From contig RGQW01000020.1 in NCBI GenBank assembly GCA_010029945.1, positions 1-16,229 on the forward strand: DNA of 16,229 nt, in the 5' to 3' direction. The position numbers and the translations under genes were made by a program. How positions within the stretch are numbered: position 1 is the stretch's first letter; every line of letters starts with the position of its first letter. Under the pieces are notes generated by a model, which saw only the letters and a program-made list of their open reading frames with translations, made no database searches and was not told the DNA's origin. This document shows, piece by piece, positions 1 through 6,393 of this stretch. This DNA is from Actinomycetota bacterium. GTDB taxonomy: Bacteria; Actinomycetota; Actinomycetes; S36-B12.

Positions 1-375
1 ACGCTCGCTCAACTCGGGATCACCGGCAGTCAATTCCTGATTCTGTTCGCCGCCCTACGCGGAGTCGAAGGTTGGGATCAGCCGGGCACGAATCCGATCG
101 CCGCCTTCGGGGCATTCGCGGTCAGCCAGATCATGCTGATGGTGCCCATCACGCCCGGCGGACTGGGAACGATGGACGCCTTAATGATTCAACTGCTGGT
201 GAGTTCGGGTACCGACAAGGGTGCGGCCACCGCGGCGGACTTGGTCTGGCGAGCAACGTCATACGTCCCACAACTTGTCGTCGGACTGATCGCCCTGATC
301 ACCTGGTATCGACGCGCGGGTCGGGTGTTTGCGAACCGGAGTGTCGGTGCGGTCGGTGGCGAGGGCACGGACTAG
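1..375 (+). CDS. UPF0104 / lysylphosphatidylglycerol synthase-type integral membrane protein, C-terminal fragment
   Basis: The reading frame is open from the first base of the window and ends at TAG 373-375, so only the last 124 residues are present and the start lies upstream. The visible part has hydrophobic stretches (around residues 11-20 and 41-54, and near the end, LVVGLIALITWY) and the motif PITPGGLGTMDA (residues about 53-64). A P-x-PGG-G-x-x-[DE] motif followed by a basic cytoplasmic tail is typical of the C-terminal end of the YbhN/AglD/UPF0104 membrane family (PF03706), which includes the flippase part of MprF. These proteins act in lipid or polyprenyl-glycan transport or modification in the cytoplasmic membrane. 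The substrate cannot be told from this fragment. The family call is fairly firm; any specific function would be a guess. Confidence 0.8.
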   Translation, partial: TLAQLGITGSQFLILFAALRGVEGWDQPGTNPIAAFGAFAVSQIMLMVPITPGGLGTMDALMIQLLVSSGTDKGAATAADLVWRATSYVPQLVVGLIALITWYRRAGRVFANRSVGAVGGEGTD

Positions 376-535
376 TGTTCGGTACGACCTGGTCGTCGCG
401 GGAGGGGAAGCCTTCGGCGGCCAGGTCCTTCACATTCCGGTGCACGGCACATTCGGCACGTCACAGACAGGTGCACATCACTTACGGTGCACGGTGGTGA
501 AGGTGGATGTCGATGGCTGGTGAACAGGACGTTGA
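376..535 (+). other. Non-coding leader with three GTGCAC palindromes
   Basis: This 160-bp gap between the membrane protein and the SGNH hydrolase has no convincing gene. It holds three copies of GGTGCAC, at 439-445, 470-476 and 486-492, each containing the 6-bp palindrome GTGCAC. They sit 44-97 bp ahead of the hydrolase start. The arrangement could be an operator cluster, but no regulator is known to me for this exact site, and I see no clear -35/-10 pair here. Confidence 0.35.
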
Positions 536-1384
536 TTGCTGACCGAAGGAACCGTCGGCCATGATGTTGCTGTGATCGCTGATCGAGAGCCCTGTGCACG
601 TTTCGTCGCGGTGGGTGATTCCTTCACCGAGGGATTGAACGACGAGATTCGTGGCGACGGTCGGTATCGCGGGTGGGCGGACCGGGTAGCGGAATTGTTG
701 GTAGCACGACAGAACATCGAGCAACTCTCGTACGCCAACCTCGCGATCCGGGGTCGCCTGATGCGGCAGATCAGGGACGAGCAGGTGCCCCAGGCGCAGG
801 CATTGAAACCCGACCTGGTGACGGTGGGTGCGGGAGTCAATGACGCACTGCGGCGCACATTCAGCCTCGATGGCGTGTGCACCGACCTCGAGAACAGCGT
901 GCGAGATCTCACGGCGGGCGGATCACACGTGCTGTTGTTCGCGTACGGAGATCCGTCGAGAAGGAGTAAGGCCCTTGGCCGAGTGGCGGACCGAATGCGC
1001 GCCTACCGAACGGCGACGCTGGACATTGCGGCCGCCTACGGATGCACCGTGGTCGATTTCTGGGGTATCGCCCTCTACGACGACACTCGATTGTGGTCCG
1101 CTGATCGACTTCACCTGTCGCCCATGGGGCATCGACTGACGGCAGAGGCGGTGATGGACGCTCTGGGCCTGGGGAGTGATGCCTGGAGATCGCCGGTGTC
1201 CGATCCTCCGCGTCCTGGATGGAGCCGGCGCCGCGGTTCTGATGCAGCGTGGTTCGTGGCGCACGCCGGGCCTTGGATCACCCGACGGATCCGAGGCGTG
1301 AGCTCGGGAACCGGGGTGGTGGCCAAGGACCCGACGTATCGCACTGTCCACAAGGCGGGAGCTTCGTTGCCACCGTTGCCATAA
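536..1384 (+). CDS. SGNH/GDSL-family hydrolase (esterase/lipase fold)
   Basis: The 282-residue protein carries the SGNH hydrolase blocks in order: block I GDSFTEG with nucleophile Ser29, block III GAGVND with Asn102, and block V DRLH with Asp190 and His193 completing the catalytic set. The core ends near residue 215. A tail of about 65 residues (PWITRRIRG...GVVAKDP) follows, of the kind seen in many actinobacterial members. No signal peptide is visible, so a cytoplasmic carbohydrate-ester or lipid-ester hydrolase is likely; the substrate is unknown. The start chosen is TTG at 536, with AGGAC at 525-529 seven bases ahead. GTG at 572 is an alternative that keeps the whole domain but has a poorer ribosome binding site. 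DUF4192 follows 19 bp downstream, so the two may be co-transcribed. Confidence 0.88.
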   Translation: MLTEGTVGHDVAVIADREPCARFVAVGDSFTEGLNDEIRGDGRYRGWADRVAELLVARQNIEQLSYANLAIRGRLMRQIRDEQVPQAQALKPDLVTVGAGVNDALRRTFSLDGVCTDLENSVRDLTAGGSHVLLFAYGDPSRRSKALGRVADRMRAYRTATLDIAAAYGCTVVDFWGIALYDDTRLWSADRLHLSPMGHRLTAEAVMDALGLGSDAWRSPVSDPPRPGWSRRRGSDAAWFVAHAGPWITRRIRGVSSGTGVVAKDPTYRTVHKAGASLPPLP

Positions 1385-1403
1385 CGGATGCTGCAAACGT
1401 GTC

Positions 1404-2432
1404 GTGCGGCTTCAGGCTTTGCCTATGCCGACGTCGCCCGGGCCTCCTCGACCGCCCGATCGCAGTGATTTCACGCTCACCACGGCTGCTCACATCGGGG
1501 CTGCGCTTCCCCATCTGCTTGGCTTCCATCCGGAGCAATCGATCATCTGTGTGTGGTTGAAACATCGTCAACTGGTGGTGACCCAACGAGCGGACGCGCC
1601 GGACGACGAGCAGTTCAGGGAGTATGCGGGCGCTCTGTTCGCTCCGGTGCGGGCGCTGGACGTCGACGAGGTGATCGTCGTCTATGTGGTCCAGGAACCT
1701 GCGGTCCCCGACGAACTTGTGCGGGCGCTGGCTACTGACTGCCCGGTGTCGGTGCGCGTCCATCTTCACATGCGTGGTGCCCACATCCGTGAGTGCAGTC
1801 CGGGTCATGATCATGGTGAGTCCTGGCGGTGGATCGGCACCAAGGAGAGGCAACAGGCGGCCGCGCATTTCACCGCTCCACACGCGCCTCGTCCTGCGCG
1901 GACGAGACAGGCTGTGGCAGAGGAATTGTCGTATCGGCCACGTGATGGCGAGGTCGATACCGATGATCACGCGCGGCATGGAATCCCACTAAACGATTTG
2001 ATGGCTGCGTTGATGTCTTCGCCCCTACGGCTGTCCGCGGATGTTCTCCGGGCCAGTGTGTATTCCGTGGCTGCCCGCGATGCCGTCCTTTGGTGTGCGG
2101 CGCGCAAGACAGTGGTGGACAGGCGTGCGCTGTTGCGGCTTCTGGTCGAGGCGCTTTCCGCAACAGCACCCGGCCGAGCTGCCACCATCGCCGCTGCGAC
2201 AGCAGTGGTTGCGTGGCTGTGCGGCGATGGAGTCCGCGCTAATGCCGCCATTGACCGTTGCTTGATCGAAGATCCTGACAACTACATGGGGACGTTGATC
2301 GCCGGAATCGTCCGTCACGGTGTCCCGCCGTCCGAACTCGAGTCGCTGCTTTGTGAGATGCCTGAAGAAACTCTCAACAGCGGTGAGTGCCGCGTGGACG
2401 AGGTTCGCCGTAGCCGCTATAGTCCGACGTAG
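1404..2432 (+). CDS. DUF4192 family protein
   Basis: The protein has 342 residues. Two DUF4192 (PF13830) signatures are visible: PHLLGFHPEQSI at residues 36-47, and near the C-terminus AWLCGDGVRANAAIDRCL followed by DPDNYM (about 270-295). This family is almost confined to actinobacteria and has no established function, and I add none. There is no signal peptide or membrane segment. The start is uncertain: GTG at 1404 gives the longest form, and ATG at 1425 would remove seven residues; neither has a strong Shine-Dalgarno sequence. The last ~12 codons double as the promoter of the downstream metY-metX unit, and the final G of the TAG stop (2430-2432) is also the first base of the SAM-IV riboswitch. 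The C-terminal codons are therefore under two constraints. Confidence 0.85.
   Translation: MRLQALPMPTSPGPPRPPDRSDFTLTTAAHIGAALPHLLGFHPEQSIICVWLKHRQLVVTQRADAPDDEQFREYAGALFAPVRALDVDEVIVVYVVQEPAVPDELVRALATDCPVSVRVHLHMRGAHIRECSPGHDHGESWRWIGTKERQQAAAHFTAPHAPRPARTRQAVAEELSYRPRDGEVDTDDHARHGIPLNDLMAALMSSPLRLSADVLRASVYSVAARDAVLWCAARKTVVDRRALLRLLVEALSATAPGRAATIAAATAVVAWLCGDGVRANAAIDRCLIEDPDNYMGTLIAGIVRHGVPPSELESLLCEMPEETLNSGECRVDEVRRSRYSPT
2395..2423 (+). promoter_or_regulatory. Predicted sigma-70 type promoter of the metYX unit, inside DUF4192
   Basis: The sequence shows TGGACG at 2395-2400 (four of six matches to TTGACA) and TATAGT at 2418-2423 (five of six matches to TATAAT), separated by exactly 17 bp. 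Transcription starting about 7-8 bp past the -10 box would begin at 2430-2432, which is the first base of the riboswitch. The agreement between box spacing and aptamer boundary is the main support. Both boxes lie within the coding region of the DUF4192 gene. Confidence 0.65.
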
Positions 2433-2534
2433 GTCAAGAGATCCAGCGTTAAGCCCCGGCTAGCTGGACGGCAACCCTCCAACCGCGGTGGGGTGCTCCG
2501 GTGGAGACCTGGCCCTCTACGGGCAAGTGCGGTC
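2432..2534 (+). promoter_or_regulatory. SAM-IV riboswitch
   Basis: The sequence matches the SAM-IV aptamer known from actinobacteria. GGTC at 2432-2435 pairs with GACC at 2506-2509 to close P1. TCCAGC at 2442-2447 pairs with GCTGGA at 2463-2468 to form P2, with the conserved AAGCCCCGG in the loop. Then come the conserved GGCAACCCTCC and GGTGGGGTGC stretches of the SAM-binding core. After P1 there is the extra 3' hairpin (CCC-TCTAC-GGG type) and a GCAAGTGCGGTC tail expected in SAM-IV, and absent from SAM-I. Its position upstream of metY and metX fits the known role: S-adenosylmethionine binding lowers expression of homocysteine synthesis genes. The 3' boundary is approximate. Confidence 0.92.
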
Positions 2535-2772
2535 TTGCGCAGGGCAAGGCCCCGGATGAATGCGAGGTCTGACATGCGCTGTACCTGTCCCATCTAGTGA
2601 CCCGGCGCCACGCCCGTCGGCGGTGCGCGCCATCAGCACCCTTCTATCGGCGTCCCGAACGCCCGCCGAATCCTTGTTCGGCTCGGACGACAACGGGCTC
2701 ATCGATAACCGCACGACAAGCACGACCACACGTATACGAAACGCATCACCAAGGAAACTCAAGGAGAATCAC
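2535..2772 (+). promoter_or_regulatory. metY leader after the riboswitch, with alternative hairpins and the ribosome binding site
   Basis: This stretch holds no convincing gene. A 5-bp hairpin, CTTGC 2534-2538 with GCAAG 2544-2548, overlaps the aptamer end. Further on, GTTCGGC (2676-2682) can pair with either CCGAAC (2655-2660) or GCCGAA (2665-2670), giving two mutually exclusive stems. TCCTTG at 2671-2676, largely in the loop of the second stem, is a perfect complement of CAAGGA at 2760-2765, which overlaps the metY ribosome binding site AAGGAG (2761-2766). There is no U-tract terminator. Translational control is therefore more likely than intrinsic termination, but this is inference. Confidence 0.4.
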
Positions 2773-4089
2773 ATGAGCGAGGGCTGGTCCTTCGAAACCA
2801 AGCAGATCCACGCGGGGCAAGCGCCCGACGGCGCTACCAATGCGCGCGCACTGCCCATCTATCAGACGACGTCGTACACGTTCAACGACACGACGCACGC
2901 AGCCAACCTCTTCGCACTGAAGGAGTTGGGCAACATCTACACCCGAATCATGAACCCGACGCAAGCGGTTGTCGAAGACCGCATTGCTGCCCTGGAAGGC
3001 GGCGTCGGTGGCCTGCTCGTGGCTAGTGGTCAATCGGCGGAGTTCCTCGCGATCATGAATATCGCCGAGGTGGGATCACACATTGTTGCCAGCCCCAGCC
3101 TGTATGGCGGGACGTTCAATCTGTTCCAACACACCTTGCCGAAGTTCGGAATCGAGGTGTCCTTCGTCGACGACGCCAACAATCTCGACTCGTGGCGCGC
3201 GGCCGTGCGACCGAACACCAAGGCCTTCTTTGGGGAGTCCATCGCCAATCCGCTGAGCGAGATCCTCGACATCGAAGGAATTGCGGGAGTTGCGCACGAA
3301 GCCGGCGTGCCCTTGATTGTCGACAACACGGTTGCCTCTCCGTACTTGATCCGCCCGCTGGAGTGGGGAGCGGACATCGTCGTCCACAGCGCGACGAAGT
3401 ACATCGGTGGCCATGGCACGGCAGTCGCCGGAGCCATCGTCGATGGAGGCAGTTTCGACTACAGCACAGATCCAGGACGATTCCCCGGATTCAACACCCC
3501 CGACGACTCCTACAACGGGCTCGTGTATGCGCGTGACCTTGGGCCCGATGGTCTGTTCGGGGTCAATGTTTCGTTCATCATGAAGACCCGGGTGCAACTC
3601 CTTCGTGATCTCGGCGCTGCCGCTGCTCCTTTCAACGCCTTCTTGATCTCCCAGGGTCTGGAAACATTGAGTCTGCGCCTGCAGCGTCACAGCGACAGTG
3701 CGTTAGGTGTAGCGAAGTGGCTGGAGGATCGAGACGAGGTGCTCTCGGTCAACTACGCCGGCCTGGAGTCGAGCCCGTGGCACGATCTCGGCAAGAAGTA
3801 CGCACCCAAGGGAACGGGAGGCGTTCTCAGTTTCGAGATCGCTGGTGGACTCGAGGCGGGCCAGAAGTTCGTCGAGGGGCTTGAGTTGCACAGCCACGTG
3901 GCGAACATCGGTGATGTTCGTTCGCTGGTTATTCACCCCGCGTCGACAACACACTCCCAGTTGACACCGGAACAGCAGCTGGCCGCGGGCGTGACTCCAG
4001 GCCTTGTTCGCTTGGCGGTGGGATTGGAAGCACTCGACGACATCCTGGCGGATCTCGACGCCGGCTTCCGATCGGCCAAGCAGGCCTGA
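2773..4089 (+). CDS. metY: O-acetylhomoserine aminocarboxypropyltransferase (O-acetylhomoserine sulfhydrylase)
   Basis: This PLP enzyme converts O-acetyl-L-homoserine and sulfide to L-homocysteine and acetate, the direct sulfhydrylation route to methionine, in the cytoplasm. The protein is 438 residues, normal for the family, and covers the full Cys/Met-metabolism PLP domain (PF01053). The PLP lysine is Lys209 in HSATKYIGGHG. Upstream, NIYTRIMNPT and ASGQSAE match the substrate and phosphate-binding regions. The insertion GRFPGFNTPDDSYNGLVY is typical of the OAH sulfhydrylases rather than of cystathionine gamma-synthase. The ATG at 2773 is preceded at 6 bp by AAGGAG (2761-2766), which settles the start even though the frame stays open back to 2560. 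It lies downstream of the SAM-IV riboswitch, with metX two bases after its stop. Confidence 0.95.
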   Translation: MSEGWSFETKQIHAGQAPDGATNARALPIYQTTSYTFNDTTHAANLFALKELGNIYTRIMNPTQAVVEDRIAALEGGVGGLLVASGQSAEFLAIMNIAEVGSHIVASPSLYGGTFNLFQHTLPKFGIEVSFVDDANNLDSWRAAVRPNTKAFFGESIANPLSEILDIEGIAGVAHEAGVPLIVDNTVASPYLIRPLEWGADIVVHSATKYIGGHGTAVAGAIVDGGSFDYSTDPGRFPGFNTPDDSYNGLVYARDLGPDGLFGVNVSFIMKTRVQLLRDLGAAAAPFNAFLISQGLETLSLRLQRHSDSALGVAKWLEDRDEVLSVNYAGLESSPWHDLGKKYAPKGTGGVLSFEIAGGLEAGQKFVEGLELHSHVANIGDVRSLVIHPASTTHSQLTPEQQLAAGVTPGLVRLAVGLEALDDILADLDAGFRSAKQA

Positions 4090-4091
4090 CC

Positions 4092-5297
4092 TTGTCGATA
4101 CCGGCAGATTCGATCGACTACCAGGGTCCCCCTCCCGCGAGCGCAGCCTGGCGGGAGGGGGATGACCCTGGTGATCGCAAGTTCCTGACGATCGGCGAGT
4201 TCACCACTGAGTCCACGGTGGTTCTGCCGAACGTCACGGTGGCGTATGAGACGTGGGGGACTCTGGCGCCGGATGGTCACAATGCGATCTACATCTGCCA
4301 CGCCCTGACCGGTGACTCGCATGTGACCGGCCCGGCGGGGCCTGGACACCGAACGGCTGGATGGTGGTCGGGACTCGTCGGTCCGGGAATGCCGATCGAC
4401 ACGGATCGCTGGTTCGTCGTATGCGCGAACGTCCTGGGGGGATGTCAGGGCACCACAGGTGCGTCGAGCGCCGATCCGGATGGGCTCCCCTGGGGCAGCC
4501 GCTTCCCAACCGTGACGGTGGCCGACATGGTGGACGTCGAGCGAGCGCTCGCCGACCACCTGGGCATCGATCAGTGGCTGCTGATGTTGGGTCCGTCGCT
4601 GGGCGGTATGCGTGTTCTCGAGTGGCTCGTTCGGTACCCAGAACGCGTGCGAGGGGGATTGGTGCTCGGGTCCACGGCTGCGGTTACCGCGGATCAGATC
4701 GGCACACACGGCGCACAGATCGAAGCTATCCGAGCCGATCCCGCATTCAACAACGGTGACTACTACGACGCACCGGCCGGAGGCGGCCCGCACCGTGGCA
4801 TGGGGTTGGCGCGGCGCATTGCGCATTTGACGTACCGCAGTGAGACCGAGCTCGACCTGCGCTTCGGACGCAGCCCGCAGCGAGATGAAGATCCCTACGG
4901 TGCCGACGGGTCGCGGCCACGAGGTCGCTTCGCCGTCGAGTCCTACCTTGATCATCACGCGGATAAGCTCGCCCGACGTTTCGACGCCAATACCTATATC
5001 GCGCTGACCGAGGCAATGAGCTTGTTTGACGTTGGTCGCGGCCGAGGAGGAGTTGCGAGCGCCCTGGCGACCATTCACGCACCACTCACGGTCGTGGGAA
5101 TCGACAGTGACCGACTGTTCCCACTGCGGTTGCAATCGGAATTAGTAGAACTCACCCCCGGTGCGGATGAACTCCACGTCCTTCGATCCCCCTACGGCCA
5201 CGATGGTTTCCTCGTGGAGGACGAGCAGGTGGGGGCGTTCATTCACCATGCGATCGAGCGCGCGACCTCGGACCAGCGCGGACACCCTCGTCCCTGA
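4092..5297 (+). CDS. metX: Homoserine O-acetyltransferase (alpha/beta-hydrolase fold MetX)
   Basis: MetX acylates L-homoserine with an acyl-CoA, producing the substrate for MetY. The 401-residue protein has the family marks HALTGDSHV, CANVLGGCQGTTGASS, and a nucleophile elbow GPSLGGM with Ser169. The acid is Asp340 (DSDRLFP) and the base His370 (GHDGFL). The elbow differs from the GGSMGG usual in actinobacterial MetX: a proline precedes the serine by one residue. Whether the acyl group is acetyl or succinyl cannot be decided by eye; the partner MetY suggests acetyl. The start is TTG at 4092, two bases after the metY TGA, with only a weak AGG upstream, so translation probably depends on coupling to metY. 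The gene shares the SAM-IV-controlled transcript. Confidence 0.92.
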   Translation: MSIPADSIDYQGPPPASAAWREGDDPGDRKFLTIGEFTTESTVVLPNVTVAYETWGTLAPDGHNAIYICHALTGDSHVTGPAGPGHRTAGWWSGLVGPGMPIDTDRWFVVCANVLGGCQGTTGASSADPDGLPWGSRFPTVTVADMVDVERALADHLGIDQWLLMLGPSLGGMRVLEWLVRYPERVRGGLVLGSTAAVTADQIGTHGAQIEAIRADPAFNNGDYYDAPAGGGPHRGMGLARRIAHLTYRSETELDLRFGRSPQRDEDPYGADGSRPRGRFAVESYLDHHADKLARRFDANTYIALTEAMSLFDVGRGRGGVASALATIHAPLTVVGIDSDRLFPLRLQSELVELTPGADELHVLRSPYGHDGFLVEDEQVGAFIHHAIERATSDQRGHPRP

Positions 5298-5398
5298 GCG
5301 GACGCACTCATCCACAGGCGTATTGCGACGGGTATCCCGGGAAACCGCCCTGGACGTACGGTCGATAGGTGCCACACCGAGAGCCTCGACGCGGCCTG

Positions 5399-6283
5399 AT
5401 GAGGGGCGCGAGTGTGTGGGTTGGCGTCTGCGCGGCCGTCGGTCTCGGCCTGGTCTTCGGCGTCGGTTTTAGTGTCTCCGAAGGGTCGTCAGTTGCCCGG
5501 GCGGTGGAGGTAGGTGGCGTCGACATCATCGGGGACGACGAGGCTGATCGTTTCGTCGGATCTGGGGCGGTCTTCCTGCCGTCGACCGTGTCTGCGGCTC
5601 GTCGGCAGCAGGCAGCCTGGTGTCACGGATGCCGATGGAAGGTCACCACCCCTTGCCTGCGAGAGGACGAGCACAGCGACGCTGGATGCCGAGGCAGTGT
5701 TTTGGGCTGCCCCCAGGGCCGGGAGATTGGTCGAGCCTGGCTTGCTCGCCCCGGTGCAGATTTCGAACCGGTGGGGTTGTTCTGTCCCCACGACGGGGAG
5801 GTGACGTCGGTCGCGGACATGAGCACTCGCATCCGAGGCGACATCGTGGAGAAGGTGCCCCCGCTGTCCCCGCAATGTTTGCCGGCGCGAGGTGCAGTCG
5901 TGGGCATCGACCTGCACTGCCGATCGGGCCAATCATCCGCTCGGCTGGGATGGTCCTCCACGGTGGTCGGCCATGCGGTTGTCGCCGAGGCGAGCGCGAC
6001 GTGGTCCTGGGCCTTCGAGCAGAGGGCTCGAGCGGGCGTGAGTACGCCAACGGCGACGCGAGAGTGGGTCCACACCGTCGGCTTCCCTGGAGGGGTGTAT
6101 CCCGATAGGGGAGTTCGGCAAGGCTTCACCGATGTCGGACGGCACCTCGTACGAGTGCAGTCAGCGTGGCGCGGCCGCTACTGGGTCGATGGTCTCGGGC
6201 CCTTCGACGTGCAGGATCCGGTGCGCCAGGAGCACGCCTGGGAGGTGGACGTCGGGTCCGCGGTGGGGGTCCTCATGCACTAG
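5399..6283 (+). CDS. Secreted cysteine-rich protein with PKD-like C-terminal domain
   Basis: The 294-residue protein starts with a clear export signal (MRGASVWVGVCAAVGLGLVFGVG) and a likely signal peptidase site after ARA (residues 33-35). The mature part has eight cysteines, at 75, 78, 86, 97, 104, 129, 160 and 174, all in the N-terminal half, beginning with the pair WCHGCRW. The C-terminal half from about residue 200 (ATWSWAF...PGGVYPD...GFTDVGRHLVRVQSAW...YWVDGLGPF) resembles the PKD-fold ending of a family of secreted actinobacterial proteins without known function. The even number of cysteines suggests disulfides outside the cell. The start is ATG 5399, which places the signal peptide at the N-terminus; a GTG at 5369 would add ten residues and has no ribosome binding site. 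A strong stem-loop follows the stop. No specific role can be assigned. Confidence 0.75.
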   Translation: MRGASVWVGVCAAVGLGLVFGVGFSVSEGSSVARAVEVGGVDIIGDDEADRFVGSGAVFLPSTVSAARRQQAAWCHGCRWKVTTPCLREDEHSDAGCRGSVLGCPQGREIGRAWLARPGADFEPVGLFCPHDGEVTSVADMSTRIRGDIVEKVPPLSPQCLPARGAVVGIDLHCRSGQSSARLGWSSTVVGHAVVAEASATWSWAFEQRARAGVSTPTATREWVHTVGFPGGVYPDRGVRQGFTDVGRHLVRVQSAWRGRYWVDGLGPFDVQDPVRQEHAWEVDVGSAVGVLMH

Positions 6284-6286
6284 CGG

Positions 6287-6333
6287 GTCGGGCATGGCAG
6301 ACTTCTGCTACGCCCGACGAGCCGGACACGGCT
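6287..6333 (+). terminator. Two adjacent stem-loops between the secreted protein and sigA
   Basis: Three bases past the TAG stop, GTCGGGC (6287-6293) pairs with GCCCGAC (6312-6318). Inside it, after one A-C mismatch, a six-pair inner stem (6295-6300 with 6305-6310, including one G-T pair) closes an ACTT tetraloop. A second hairpin, AGCCG 6320-6324 with CGGCT 6329-6333 and loop GACA, follows directly. There is no U-tract, so this would be an I-shaped or tandem actinobacterial terminator. A role in the sigA leader RNA cannot be excluded. Confidence 0.55.
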
Positions 6334-6393
6334 TGACTCGGGCTCTTGTCGTGGCTCTCGATCATGCCCCAAGGAAAGGTGCGCCCACTCACA

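Noticed and set aside
2560..2772. 71-codon in-frame N-terminal extension of MetY
   Set aside because: It overlaps the riboswitch leader, is not like any MetY N-terminus, and the ATG at 2773 has a strong ribosome binding site.
3933..5135. A 400-codon open frame on the - strand across metX
   Set aside because: It lies antisense to a well-conserved metX with catalytic motifs. Its translation is rich in Arg/Pro/Ser and has no recognisable domain, as expected for a shadow frame in high-GC DNA.
5329..5339. CGGG-TAT-CCCG inverted repeat after metX
   Set aside because: The arms are only four bases and no T-run follows. It is not distinguishable from chance in GC-rich DNA.
6333..6365. TTGACT as the -35 box of a sigA promoter
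   Set aside because: No acceptable -10 hexamer occurs 16-19 bp downstream, and the hexamer overlaps a hairpin arm. The sigA promoter remains unplaced.
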